Positions 10,320 to 21,691 of a stretch of 64,000 bases of DNA are shown piece after piece. The notes under the pieces were generated by a model. The model saw only the letters and a list, made by a program, of their open reading frames with translations, was not told the DNA's origin and did no database searches. The DNA is from Eleusine coracana subsp. coracana. Its lineage: Eukaryota > Streptophyta > Magnoliopsida > Poales > Poaceae. The stretch's first letter is position 1. Each line of letters begins with the position of its first letter. The DNA lies in NCBI GenBank assembly GCA_032690845.1, contig CM064433.1, forward strand, positions 41,538,658-41,602,657. Direction: 5' to 3'. The translations under genes and the position numbers were made by a program.

Positions 10320-13300
10320 ATGGATGATCATGAGTGGATGTACACCGGCCGCTCAAGTGTGAGGTCGATGACGAATGAATGGATTAAAAAGACTCAAGAT
10401 TTCTTGAACCAAACATTTGTCAATGTTGAAGGGGCGGCTCGGATTTTCTGTCCATGCCAAGCTTGTGGAAACTGTAAAAGACAGACAAAGGAGGTCATGG
10501 GTAAACATCTCATCAGGAATGGATTTACGGAGAACTATACACGATGGACCTACCATGGTGTGGCCAATCGTGTGAGAGAGGAGGTCGTCAGACAATGTAT
10601 CAAGGCTTCTGATGCTGATGTTGATGTAGGAGACATGTTAAATGACTTTTATGAAGCACACTTCGATGAAGGATGTAGGGAGGAGGAGCCAGAGGCAATT
10701 GCAGAGGCTTATTACAACATGTTATCTGTGGCATAGAAAACCCTTCACATGCATACCAAGGATTCTCAATTGGATGCCATTGCATGCCTAATGGCTGTAA
10801 AGTCTCAGTTTAGTCTAAGTCATGGCGCCTTCGATGTTATGTTGACCATCTTTGGCGCCTGCTTCTAGAAGGTCACATTCTTCTAAAGAGCATGTATCAG
10901 TGTAAGAAACTCCTTCGTGCACTGAAGATGCCATTTGAGCAGATACAAGCTTGTTGGAATGGATGCATCTTATTTAGGAAAGAACACGCGGAAGCAAAGA
11001 ATTGTGTGAAGTGTAAAGCATCTAGGTTTCTAGAGGTAGACTCTGGTGATGGTCAGAAGAGACAGCTCACGATCCCCGTGAAAAAAATCCTACGATACCT
11101 TTTGTTCATACCAAGGATCCAGCATCTTGACATGACCGAGGAGTCTACGAAACAGATCACATGACACAAAGAAGGAATTCGATACAATCCTGATAAGCTT
11201 ATACATCCATCTGATGCTGAATCTTAGAAATATTTTAATGGAAAACATCTCGATAAAGCAGGCGAGGCTCATAATTTACATGTGACACTGGCAACAAATG
11301 GGTTCAATCCTTATGTAATGAGTGCTACGCCATACACTTGTTGGCCTATGTTCATCATACCCCTCAATGCCCCCCCCCCCTCAACGTCCTCTTTCAATGA
11401 CATAATATATTCTTGTCATTGATAATTCCTGAAGACCCGGGGAATAAAATGAGGGTGTATATGGAGCCTTTGATTGATGATTTGGTCCATGCTTAGGATA
11501 AACTTTGGACATACAATCAAGCTACACAGACAAACTTTAGAATGTACGTTTGGTACTAGTACTCTGTGCATGACTACCCGATGTACGAGATATTTTATGG
11601 CTGGTGTGTTCACGGGAAGTTCCTATGCCCAGTGTGCAAGGCAGGTGTGAAGTTCATTTGGTTGAGGAAGGGTGGTAATTATTTTTTGTACGACCAAAAC
11701 CGACAATTCCTCCCTCTCGACCATTCATTCAGACATGAAATAAAGAACTTTAGGAAAGGTGTTGTAGTTAACGACCCTCCACCATAGATCATGACAGGTG
11801 CCGAGGTGCGTGCTATGTTAGAGGCTCTCATGGTTGATGAAGAAAAAGGTTGTTTTATGGGATATGGTGAGCTACATGCCTGGACTCACATCTCGGGATT
11901 GTATCGCCTTTCCTATATGGATTACATTCTTCTTACACATAACCTTGACCTGATACATACTGAGAAGAATATCGGCGAGGGACTATTTGCAACAAGTATG
12001 GATATTCTTGATAAGACAAAGGACAACGGTAAGGCACGAGTGGATCAAGAGAAGTTATGCGATAGACCAAAGGTGAACATGATGCCTCCTTCATCTGGCA
12101 AGTCATGGAAAAAGCCTAATGCATATTTCGTCTTAACGAGGCCACAAAGGAGGGAAGTACTAGAATGGTTCCAAATGTTGATGTTCCCTGATAGGTACGC
12201 AGTGAATCTAAGGAGGGGAGTGAACTTATCTACTATGCGAATCAACGGGCTCAAGAGTCATGAATACCACATATGGCTTGAGCGGCTTCTTGTGATGCTT
12301 CGAGGCTATTTCCCTGATCATGTTTGGCAAGTGCTGACAGAATTGTGCTATTTCTTCCACCAGCTTTGTGCTAAGGAGTTATCTCGGACCGTGATTGCAG
12401 ACATGGAAAGAGAGGCTCCTAATTTGCTCATGAAGTTGGAGCATATCTATCCACCCAGCTTGTTCCTTCTGATGCAACATTGGATTGTGCACCTCTTATA
12501 TGAGGCACGGATGGGGGGGGGGGGGCTATGCAATTGAGAGATGTCAAAAGATTCTTTCAAACTATATGTAAAGTAATTGTAAAATTGAAGCTTCCATTGC
12601 GTAGGCATACATACTGGAGGAGGTGTAAAACTTCACAACAAAATACTATGCGAATAACTTTCCTAATGTGCATAATCCATCCCCTCGTTACAATGCCGAT
12701 GAAAATGAATCAAGCCTTAGCTTTTTCCAAGGGCAACTCGGAAGTGCTAGTGGTGCGACATACAAGTCCTTCAAATATGAAGAGTGGCGTAGGATCATGC
12801 TATATATGTTGACCAACCTTTCTGAAATGGAGCCATACGTGGGGTAAGTTCTCAATCAAACTTCTTCTCGAGCTACGAGCTATGTTCAATGGAATTCATT
12901 GAACCCCGTGTTCCTCGTTGGTATAGGGAATTTATTCAACAATTCTGGCATGGTTCATGGGAACGTTCATTAAACGAAGCTAAAACCCTAATTAGACAGG
13001 GTTCGGGAAATGGATTGCCCGATTTCATTTCTTGGTTCAAACTGAAGGTACTTTCTAATTTATCTTGTACTTATTTTGACATTAAAATTTCCTCGTAATG
13101 ACCTATCCTGCTTGACCTTGCAGGGCCAAATCGATGCGTGCATGAGTGTCGAGTTGAGATAGGTTGCCGATGGCTGTGCCTATAGAATTAGGTCATTTAA
13201 TGGTTCTGACGTCAACGGATATTGTTTTCACACAACTAGCTATGAGCAGAATTGACCAAATCAAAGAACCACCAATTCAGAAGTATTTACGGCCGGCATT

Positions 13301-13919
13301 GATGGGGTCGAGTATTATGGAAGAGTTGAAGAAATATATGAACTTTTGTTTGATGGTTGCAACCCTCTTAATCCCGTCATTTTCAATGCCATTGGATTGA
13401 TCCAAAAGCAGTGAGACGGACCCCCAATCTTGGGCTAGTTGAAATTCAACAGTCATCCGTCTATCCAGGAGACGATGTCTACATTGTGGCCCAATAGGCC
13501 ACACAAGTTTATTATCTCTCATACCCATGCCAAACCGATGACTGTCTCAAAGGTTGGGATGTTGTGTACAAAGTTTTGCTACACGGTATACTACCTGTCC
13601 CAAACAACGAAGATTACAACATAGATCCAAACATGTATGACGGAGAGTTCTTTCGAGAAGATGGTCTAGAAGGGAGTTTTTAGATAGACTTAACCAAAGC
13701 AATCGGAATGGATGTAGACAATGAAATGGTTGTTGACGAGGACGCTGGCGATGAGGTTCATAATGTAAAGGACTTAGAGTTACTTGAGCGGTCACATTTA
13801 GGCAATGACAGTGCGGACGATGTTCCTCCTTAGGAGCTTGGGCATGATTCTATTGACATGCGTGATAGTGATGATGAGACTTATGATCCAGCTAATATCG
13901 ATGATGATGAATATTTCTA
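10320..13919 (+). pseudogene. CACTA TNP2-type transposase pseudogene in B1
   Basis: The order is that of a full TNP2 protein. It opens with MDDHEWMYTG and a transposase-associated domain containing CPCQACGN (10320-10736). A Transposase_21 segment follows (10892-11160, WNGCILFRKEH, NCVKCKASRF) and continues at 11566-11790 (CPVCKAG). DUF4218 is at 11791-12520 (HTEKNIGE, GLKSHEYH, ELCYFFHQLC). DUF4216 is at 13150-13560 (GRVEEIYEL, PVIFNCHWIDP, RRTPNLGLVE). An acidic tail ends with a stop at 13917-13919. Disabling changes include CAG-to-TAG stops at 10734 and about 10867, frameshifts, and a G13 run at 12513-12525. Several of the stops are also in copy B2. It would have acted on CACTA ends in the nucleus and is not functional now. 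Confidence 0.9.
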
Positions 13920-14039
13920 ATACATGTATGATCCATACTAATTAATTTATTATTTATAATGGAAAGTTATTTCAAATTCTGTTACATGTTTTGTATCCAT
14001 TTTAAAGTGTGTTGATCGGTTTATTATTTTTAATTACAG

Positions 14040-15965
14040 GTGATTGGACCAAGATGGTAGGAAGTTTGAAGCCACTGTCCTCGTTTTACCGAGGAGGGTA
14101 TTTTGGAGCTGAGGAGTCTGGGAAGGGTCAACGGAGAGGTGGTGGTAGGGGTTGAGGGAGAGGTGGAGGCATGGGTTGAGGGAGAGATGGTGGCAGAGGC
14201 CTAGCGACGTCATCGTCGCATGTGGCTTCATCTGAGTCTAAGTCTGAGGAGGAGGTGGAGCAGGAGCAGCAGGATGAGGAAGAGCAGGTGGAGGGGGGAG
14301 GGGGGGAGGGGGTGGTTCTGCTTTTGTCTTGTTACGATGTCCCTTGACCCTCCCGAAGCTACCGATACCTCTTGAGAGTAGTCCGATAGATCAGAATTGG
14401 TAAGTAACTTTATATGTTTTCAATACCTTTTCATTCGATATGTTGCAAATCACAAATAGAAACTAATAATTTATCTTAATTTCTTTGGTAGGTCTTGGAG
14501 TGTGGTCTCCCAGGGTGCTTACAAACACAAAGTCCACGACATCCTAGGTCTTCTATGCAAGCAACACTTCCCTGGCCTGCTTCAGATTAACGGAAGCTTG
14601 AAGCCAGCCTACACGTTTGAGCACTACACCCTTGTGGAGGATGTCCCTGATCTTAATGGCAGGGTATTCCTTAACAAGGCAGAGCGAGTGACTTCCGAGC
14701 TGTGGGTAAGTCTTCCTCGTAATACATTGCTCAACACACCATATTTATTAAGCAATCTTGAATTAATGATTAAATATATCACGTATATATGCAAGATTTC
14801 TTCAGATGCGACATAGGTTACGAGGCCAAGGTGACTGGACGTAAAGCATGTCATAAACTTGTGAAGGACATGCACTATGAGGCACGCATCCAGGCCACTA
14901 TCGATTATAATGCCACCCAAAATGTGACTATCAAGAAAATGTCAGCAAGAAGGATGCATCTGAGCTGGGAACAATACATGGAGGTAACTTTAGATTTCAA
15001 TTTATTATTTTTATTGAGATTAAGTATGTCTAATTTGATCTTACATGTCACATACTTGATGATGTGTAGGTGATTCCGTTGTGGTGCAGCTCGCATCCCC
15101 TATGCTGGGAAATGATGGTGGACAAGTGGTGCAGCTCCAACTGGGAGGAGACGCACAATACTTGTCGGGAGCAGTATTTGATGATGCCAGGTCCTGCACA
15201 CCATCAGGGCAACCTAACCCTCGATGAATATAGGGACAGATATGTATGTCAAATTATTTCTTTATTTTATCATTCAATTGTGCATAATTTCTAATCATAT
15301 TATTTTTCTTTCTTAGCCGGCGTCTCATAGTGGTGTGCCTATCACCACGTTCGATGCATTTACTCTGTCCCACAAGGGCAAGGCAACATCGGACGTTTAG
15401 TACAACACGGAGAACCCTCCTGAGGCATACAACAATCCGACCGTCCAAAGCCGCCTTGTTTCATGCTCACAGGTGGCAAAGGAGGTCCATGAGCTAGACT
15501 TTGATCCAAGGGCACACGACATTGATGGAGAAGTTGTCATGAGGGCTGGAGGAGGCAAGAAGCATGGGTGGTACTATCTTGCTGATAGCACACTTGACAC
15601 GGCTACTACTCCAATGCTACTCCAGATTCAAGAATGAAGCACGAGTGCTGGCCCAACCATACGCCCAAGACCGACCATGGCCCAGTTGGAGACGCAGGCC
15701 ATTCAGGTTATTTTTTATTTATTCATTTATAACATTGAGATGCACACACTCCAAGTTTACATTGTATGGAATATTGTAGGCCCAGCTTGGAGAAGAGAAG
15801 AAGAAACGAGAAGATCTAGAGTGGCGGATGGAGGAGCAGATGGCGTAGAGTCAGCATGAGATGGCGTGGTTCTATAGCTACGTGCAAGGTTTTACTGCAT
15901 AAATGGGTCATACTCTACCACCGTTCTCGTCCTTTGCTCCACCACCTCTTGCCATTTCTCCTGTA
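14040..15965 (+). pseudogene. Transposase_24 (plant Ptta/En/Spm) type second CACTA gene, pseudogene
   Basis: A multi-exon plus-strand gene follows TNP2, as in rice CACTA elements that carry a TNPA-like partner. An N-terminal Gly/Arg- and Glu-rich region (14046-14345) is broken by stops. Exons follow at about 14493-14705 (WSVVSQGAYKHKVHDIL), 14802-14983 (KVTGRKACHKLVKDMHYEAR), 15069-15242 (IPLWCSSHPLCWEMMVDKW), 15318-15706 and 15780-15962 (glutamine-rich end). These are joined by GT..AG introns such as 14706-14801. The Transposase_24 signature is the HYEAR ... W..M...W block. In-frame stops near 14150, 15400 and 15860 make it nonfunctional. It lies just outside the duplicated block, so there is no second copy. 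Confidence 0.75.
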
Positions 15966-16950
15966 AGTCTATTGACAAAGTTGTAATTTCATTTAATTTA
16001 GTTAGTTAGCTTAGATACAACATTAGATTGTTACTTAGAGTTTTTGTTATTTAGAAAACTTAGGCCACCTTAGAGAACTTAGACAACCTTAGTGAACTTA
16101 GACAATTTTAGTATGTTACTTAGGCTCTATTTGGTTGTGCTTTTCAGCCTGCTTTTCTTTTTGAAAAAGACCACAGCCAACAAAAGGGCCAGCTTTTCCA
16201 GCAACTTTTGATGATAGCAAGTGCTTTTGTGTAGTGAGATTTCACAGCACCTCGGACGGTGCATTCTTGGCTGTGAAACCCTAAAGTTCGATGAAATTAC
16301 CCGCCTTGCCATCCATTATGTGTACCATTTTGTTCTTTTCCTTTCCCATGAACTTGCCTCCTCTCTCTCTCTCTCTCTCACTCTCGATGGCTCTGGTGCC
16401 CGGTTAGGGTTACAGGCGGCGGCTGAAGGTCAAACTCCTGGTGGCAGCTGTAGGTCGGGCTCCCGACGGCGACCCTCTCTAGATTCTTTGGCTCGTGCGA
16501 CTCTTCCCTCTCCTGCTGAAGTCCCTCGCTCACGCGTGGCCGTATCTGGGCTCCCTGGTGACGCATCTCGGCAGTCGCCCACGTGACCGCATCCCGGCGG
16601 CACCGCGTCCCTGGTCTTCCCTCCGACTCGGCTTTCTGCACTGAGGCCTGCACATCGAAGTAGAGGAAGGGATCAGTTCCAAGATCCAACGGTAAAAGCT
16701 TGTCCTTTTCCTCTTGCCTGCTTCGATTCAGCTACCTGCTTGCCTGTTTAGTTCATCGAGAAGGGGTAAATAGTTGCATGCGTCCTTGATTTACTTGTCC
16801 TTTTCCCCTTGTCGTTGACTTTGATTTGAAGAGTAAATAGCTGCATGCGTGATTGGTTTGTTTGTCCCACATATAAACCAGATGTGTTGATTTCTCTCGT
16901 ATGTTTATATATCATATTAATCATTGAAATATTTATGCTTCATTCATAGC

Positions 16951-17890
16951 ATGTCTCAAAAGACAGATTGGTGTGATGCCAATTTGAGGCATTTCATTGA
17001 TATCTGTAAAGGAGAGATAGAAGCTGGGAATAGGCCACATGGACAATTCACTAGTAGTGGTTGGAAAAAACTGAGAACTAAGTATGAAGAAAAAACGAGC
17101 CTCAAGCAAACAAAAAAACAATTGAAGAACAAATTGGACAATATGAAAAAGGAATTTATATGGTTCATGGAGTTCAAGAATCGTGCCACCGGACTTGGAT
17201 GGAATGAGACAAAGCAAACTGTTGAGTGCTCAAAAGAATGGTGGGATGAGCACCTTGCTGTAAGAACTAAACTCTCATTGTTAATTATTCATTTTGCATG
17301 TTTTTGAGATGTGGGCTGAATTGCTAACTTATTTTATTTTAATTTCAGAGATGTAACAATCCTGATAAAGGTATCAAATGCAATCATATAAGGTTCAAAT
17401 AGCAAGGACCAAAGCACCTTGATGATCTTCATATATTGTTTGATAAGGTTCATTTTACTGGGGCTAGTGCATCTTGTCCTGGAGATATATCTTCCGATGG
17501 CTCAAGTGATGAATATGACGTTGAGGTACAAAAAACTTTAGATAATGATGATGTCAAGCTAGCAGCTTTGAAGAAGGCGAAACGAGGCAAAAAGAAATGC
17601 AAGGACATGTCTAGTGGGACTGAAGAGAAGGATGAAAAGAGCCCCTTCTTTCAACTATACAAGAACACATGTTTGAAGATAGAAATTGGAACTGAGAAGA
17701 TTTCCACAAGTGCAACATCTTCTCCTCCAACTAATCTAGTTCCTACCATTAAAGAGGCAATGTAGATGGTGAAAAGTTGTGGGGTTCAAGAAAAAAACTG
17801 CACTTATGCACACAACCACTATGCTGATAATGAAGCCTGAATTTAGAGAGGTCCTGAGCTCACTTGAAACAAATGAAGGAAGGCTCGATT
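16951..17890 (+). pseudogene. PIF/Harbinger ORF1 (Myb/SANT-like DNA-binding protein), pseudogene
   Basis: Exon 1 starts at ATG 16951 and encodes a Myb/SANT-like domain (FIDICKGEIEAGNRP, SGWKKLRTKYEE, LKNKLDNMKKEF, GLGWNETKQT, WWDEHLA). It ends at a GT donor at 17260. The intron runs to an AG at 17347-17348. Exon 2 begins RCNNPDKGIKC and carries an acidic, serine-rich segment (SSDGSSDEYDVE) and a lysine-rich stretch (KKAKRGKKKCKD). In-frame stops at 17399 and 17763, and a frameshift in the A-run near 17793, inactivate it. In this family ORF1 helps bring the transposase to the element ends. Confidence 0.8.
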
Positions 17891-18062
17891 TGATTCCTTC
17901 TATTTCCATTTTTCATATTCGACTCCACCATTTGTCGGTTTAATAGGATAATATTACCTTGTTGACTCCGGTTATCCAAACCGAATTGGATATCTTGCTC
18001 CTATCAAAGGAAGCACATACCATATACTGGAATTCCAAGTTCGGGCCAGGCATCCTCCACAA

Positions 18063-18150
18063 GGTAAGTACGAGATGTTCAATTTCTTACATTCATCTCT
18101 TAGAAATGTTACTGAACGTTCTTTTGGAGTATTGAAGCAGAAGTGGCGTA
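18063..18150 (+). pseudogene. C-terminal fragment of a PIF/Harbinger DDE_Tnp_4 transposase
   Basis: Read in frame, this piece gives KYEMFNFLHSSLRN followed by VTERSFGVLKQKWR. That matches the conserved (F/L)N.RHSSLRN..ER.FGVLK block near the end of Harbinger DDE transposases. Only about 29 residues remain. The upstream catalytic region between 17890 and 18060 is reduced to unrecognisable sequence, so a large internal deletion has removed most of the gene. Confidence 0.75.
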
Positions 18151-18282
18151 CATGATCTGCAACAGACAGATCCGACCGACACCAGCCACCACCTCGTTGA
18201 TGGGAGACACATCTTCATGGTTGAGGAGATACATGTCGCTATATTATTCGTCCATTGCAGCTCACTATGATGCTATTCATGA

Positions 18283-19170
18283 GTGTGGTACTCGTAATGT
18301 ATGTAACATAAAGTTTGTTCTCAAATGTAGTGTGCGTTTTACACAATGTAGTACCGTGGTTTCTGAAAGGCAGCGAGGAAGCTAAAGACCTGCATTAAAG
18401 TTTAGTTGGCAGTGTCTTCTTTGGCCTCATATATACAGTGGTTGATGTAGTGCAGGCATAGGTCTGAGTTCTTTCTCTTGTAGTTTCCTGCCCTAAGTGG
18501 CTTACTGGAGTGGCTTGTATGTGGGCACGTGAGACATCGGGATGTTAATGAACTTCTCTTCCAATATCAAGTTTAGCATCTCGGGTTGTCCTGGAGCCTG
18601 ATGATGTAGTGACAGAGACAGGATAATAGGGGATAGGTCGTGCTGGCACTGGCAATGGGAGGAGGGCAAGGAAAGAGGAGCCCAAACATGGTATCGCCTC
18701 TCGCACTTATCTCAAACGCTGCTGGACTAGGTGTCATGCTGCTGCCACAGGTTACTACCTATCAGCAGGAGAGGAGCAGGATGGCTGAACAGCAGGATAG
18801 TTATGGCAAATGGCGTTGAGGCCCCTATTCCATTGAATAGAAAAGATCGGAAAGGGTTCGTTTTTCACCTTAACGGCAAAACAGAGTGTCGCAACTTGCA
18901 TGGCCTTCCAGGCAGAAGAAACCCAGGGGAAGTCGAGCTAGTATTGTAATCACTTCAGCAAGATGATTTTCCAAAGATTTTATGGAATGGTTTCGTTGAA
19001 TAACATTAATCTCTTAAAACATTCTGTCGCAAATGAGGTCAAATTAGTAGTGGGTCAGCTGGTCGTGTTGTCTGAAGATACAATACACATTTGGCATTAT
19101 TTTACAACATATTTTACTATCCACATTTAAGATATTGCAAGACTTTACTTCAAGCACTATTACTATCGGA
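18283..19170 (+). repeat. R unit (R4)
   Basis: An uninterrupted R unit: GGTACTCGTAATGTATGTAAC, TAGTACCGTGG, TTGGCAGTGTCTTC, TATATACAGTGG, GTGGCTTACTGGAGTGGC, the GTGAGACATCGGGATG core at about 18531, CAATGGGAGGAGGGCAAG, GCAAGATGATTTTCCAAAG and AGTAGTGGGTCAGCTGGTC. It is more diverged from R2 and R3 than they are from their B2 copies. It shows what the CACTA insertion site in R3 looked like before insertion. No credible coding frame is present. Confidence 0.7.
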
Positions 19171-19624
19171 AATAATGGTCAGTATTCTCTCATAACTATT
19201 GGATAATATTTTTGGAGGGATTTTGGAATTGATGTATTAATATACTATTCATGTTTTATTCTATGGAGGGCAGTTATAGGGCCGGTTAATCCGCTAATCC
19301 TAATTTAATCATAGTTGTTCACTATATTCATAAACTCAATAGATTGCTAATGTGATTTCATATAAACTAGTCTATATTATCTTTTTTCCTGATATGACCC
19401 TTTAGTTATGAAAATAATAGCAGGCCAGTAATGGTGGTTAGACTTAGTGGTCGATAGTATTGAGAAAAACACTGGCCATGATTTTGGACTGTAAAACTGC
19501 TGCTGTATAGAACTGTTGGAGGTTGTAAATAAGGTCAAGTTTCTGTTGAAGTATGATAAATATGTTATTGTTGATGAGGGGTGTGAAATTTCTTTCAACT
19601 ACAAAAAGATGGATCCAGGTGCAC
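19171..19624. other. Unassigned spacer
   Basis: AT-rich sequence between two R units. I see no gene, inverted terminal repeats or array in it. Confidence 0.4.
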
Positions 19625-20410
19625 TGATCAACGTGCATATGCAATGGATAAGGTTTTCATGCGCTGCCTCAGTATAGGCGCAGTCTGAACTAAATTGCAG
19701 CAGAAAAAAATTGCATTGAGTGAATATAAAATGTTAGACTACCATTGTATCATTAATTTGTCCCATATATAACAAACGTGGTAAGGAACAGAGGAGCAGG
19801 AACATCGTTTGAGTGTGGGATTTATGTCGCCGTCTCAAATTTGAAGCTGCTATGGTGACTTTCCGGGAGATGAGGGGCACCATGCTGAGTGGCTTTCCAT
19901 GTAGGCTTGCGAGTCATCAGGATTACACATGAAACAACTCCCTACACTAAGGCATTCAGGGTTTCTATACAGGTTGCCGGTGTAGATATAGAGGCTCGTA
20001 GATACATGTTGACAAGCACATAGGCTGTAAACGTTGGTGGTTATCAGGTCGGAGACGCTGGCCGACCATGTCCCTGCCCACGCACAGGTCTCGTGCAGCA
20101 GGCACTGGCAACGAGTGGAGGGCCGCGAGCAAGGAGCCGATCATGGTCTCACCACTCGAAGATACTGGAAAACTTGTTGGACCGGCCGTCACGTTGCTCT
20201 GCAAAGATTGCTTGACGGTGGTGACCAGGTTAGCAAAACAACAAGATAGGTGCGGCAAGTGTCGTTGAGACACAAGCTCGAGGTGAATTGGGAACAAGTT
20301 GCAAGTGTCATGGAAATGGTTCATTTGACACCATAAATGTAACCATACATGCCGTTGCAACTTGCATGGCTTCCACTGCTGACTAAAAATGAATTCGGCC
20401 AAGTATGCAT
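19625..20410 (+). repeat. R unit (R5, second subtype)
   Basis: Homologous to R8 at 61795-62330: shared blocks include CTGATCAACGT, GTGCATATGCA, CATATATAA, AACGTGGTA(A/G)G, TGAAG(C/T)TGCTATGGT, GGCACC(A/G)TGCTGA and GACTTTCC-like sequence. The core is GGCTTGCGAGTCATCAGGATTAC (19902-19924 region). A TATA-like CCCATATATAAC lies at about 19763. Downstream, 20067-20268 has a modest open frame (MSLPTHRSRAAGTGNEW...), but it is not shared intact with the other units. Confidence 0.6.
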
Positions 20411-20419
20411 ATAATCATT

Positions 20420-21107
20420 GCAGTAAAATCTATCGTATCTTATCTTATATTTACTAATTGGAGACTCTTTTAAGCCCTCCACATTAATCGGACAAAATTC
20501 CTAGAAATTATCAGAAAAAAGCAAAACATCCGACCATCTATAATCGTTATCGATAATTATAGCCATTAGATCAAAGTTCTTTTAAAAATTACCCACCTTG
20601 CCATTATAAAATAATTAGTCCAAAATACCCTTTATATCTGACGCAAATAACCCACGATGTCCCTTAATTTTTCAATCTCATCTATCTATGTTGAAGAGCG
20701 CTCTTGCTGGCTCACGTACATGGAATCGTGCAGAACGCCGGCTCCTTTCTATCCATGTACACACGGAGTTCTAGGTGCATTTGGACTCTAGCCTGATTGG
20801 TAATTAAGGATTTAGATATTAAAAAATAACTATGTACTGCACAATCCCGGCAGTAGAAAGGAGATGACCACAATACAAGGCATGATGTTTCTTGATTCTA
20901 AAACAATTGACTGTGTACCATTTATAGAACAGAACAGAAATGCATGGAATCTTATGCATAAGTAGATTGGTCCAAAACAATTGAGCAAGGAAGCTTTATC
21001 TTCATATTCGCAAAAAAAAACTCTATATTTGTACTGCAAGGACATAAAAAAATACCACTTTGATCTGTTGTACGTGATCAAATATGGAGCATTAGTAGTG
21101 ATTAGTA
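20420..21107. other. Unassigned spacer with a Helitron-type internal repeat fragment
   Basis: No gene is recognised. At about 20500-20545 there is AGAAATTATCAGAAAAAAGC and AAAACATCCGACCATC. This resembles 21490-21530 and 60040-60075, which lie next to Helitron-like sequence. The remainder is AT-rich and featureless. Confidence 0.35.
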
Positions 21108-21342
21108 CTCCCTCCGTTTCAAAATTGTTGTCGTCATTGACTTTTTTTGTTACCTTTATCATTCGTCTTATTTAAAATATTTGTTCAAATAAAAAAAGTT
21201 ATAAGTTATATTTAAATTTTGTCTAGTGATTAAACAAATTATTATAACATACATGATATTTTTTTAAAACTTTTTGAATAAGACGAATAGTCAAAGTTAG
21301 TGAAAAAAGTCAATGACGACAACAATTTTGGAACGGAGGGAG
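21108..21342. mobile_element. Stowaway MITE
   Basis: The 235-bp element starts CTCCCTCCGTTTCAAAATTG and ends with the complementary CAATTTTGGAACGGAGGGAG. It is flanked on both sides by TA (21106-21107 and 21343-21344). The CTCCCTCCGT terminus, the TA target site and the extended inverted repeats, which include GTCGTCATTGACTTTTTT and its complement, are diagnostic of grass Stowaway elements mobilised by Tc1/mariner-type transposases. It has no coding capacity. Confidence 0.97.
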
Positions 21343-21404
21343 TATATCACAGGTTCTTCCAATAGTTTTTGTTCTACTTACGTACATAAAATTCTAAAAT
21401 ACTA

Positions 21405-21425
21405 GCCCGTGCATTTGCACGGGGC
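21405..21425 (-). mobile_element. Helitron-like 3' terminus (minus strand)
   Basis: On the minus strand the sequence is a hairpin, CCCGTGCAAATGCACGGG, followed directly by CTAG and then T. That is the Helitron 3' end rule: a GC hairpin, CTRR and a host T. The element would extend rightward on the plus strand from here, but I cannot fix its 5' TC end. Related internal sequence recurs at about 20500 and 59990-60110. Confidence 0.5.
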
Positions 21426-21691
21426 TGATGGACTAGTTCAATAATAAAAGGAGATGAACTTCCCATCTGGATGTCTAGAAAAATAGAGAAATAGCCTCTA
21501 AATTCTCAAAAAAAGCAAAACATCCAGCCCTTGATCTCCACTTATTATATCTAACACAAAAATCTGTCCCTTGATCAATGTCAGCACATAACTTATCTTA
21601 GGTCACATAAACTTTGAGATTCGAGCTAATTTTAAAAAGAGCTCTACAGGAGCACTTCTCAAGATTAATTACTTGCATAAGTGGAATAAAT

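Larger units (their letters stand above)
3730..13535. repeat. Segmental duplication, copy B1 (partner 48599-57992)
   Basis: The sequence from ATGCATCTCGTATCGAAGTG onward reappears in the same order and orientation from 48599, and homology ends near 13535 / 57992. The shared block contains R units, a GC-rich element with long inverted ends, and the 5' part of a CACTA element, so unrelated modules were copied together. Divergence is low: I count about three substitutions over 4159-4512 versus 49048-49401. B2 lacks most of B1 7508-7945. B1 lacks 32 bases present near 48785-48815 of B2. Confidence 0.9.
7451..16122 (+). mobile_element. CACTA (En/Spm) element in B1, 5' terminus resolved, 3' terminus not found
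   Basis: The element begins CACTACCGGAAAT at 7451, a canonical CACTA terminus, preceded by CAG as the possible 3-base target site. Inside are subterminal repeats (7475-7870 and 8653-8735), a noncoding leader with intron-like segments, a TNP2 pseudogene (10320-13919) and a Transposase_24-type pseudogene (14040-15965), all on the plus strand. The expected ...TAGTG 3' end was not found before or after the Harbinger insertion at 16123, so the element is probably truncated. The B1/B2 duplication includes it only up to about 13535. Confidence 0.85.
16123..18155 (+). mobile_element. PIF/Harbinger element remnant nested in the CACTA element
   Basis: The left end reads GGCTCTATTTGGTTG at 16123, immediately preceded by TTA (16120-16122). 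That is the target preference and terminus style of PIF/Harbinger elements. A GC-rich leader with a CT microsatellite (16361-16385) precedes a Myb/SANT-like ORF1 (16951-17890). A short piece of the DDE transposase (18063-18150) follows. The middle of the transposase and the right terminus are missing, and after about 18155 the sequence passes through 130 unassigned bases into R unit R4. Confidence 0.75.

Noticed and set aside
16361..16385. CT dinucleotide run as a possible promoter element
   Set aside because: A simple CT microsatellite in a GC-rich leader. It could be a pyrimidine patch, but nothing else supports a specific regulatory role.
20830..21175. Overlapping frames on both strands around the Stowaway MITE
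   Set aside because: They run into the MITE inverted repeat and have no domain.
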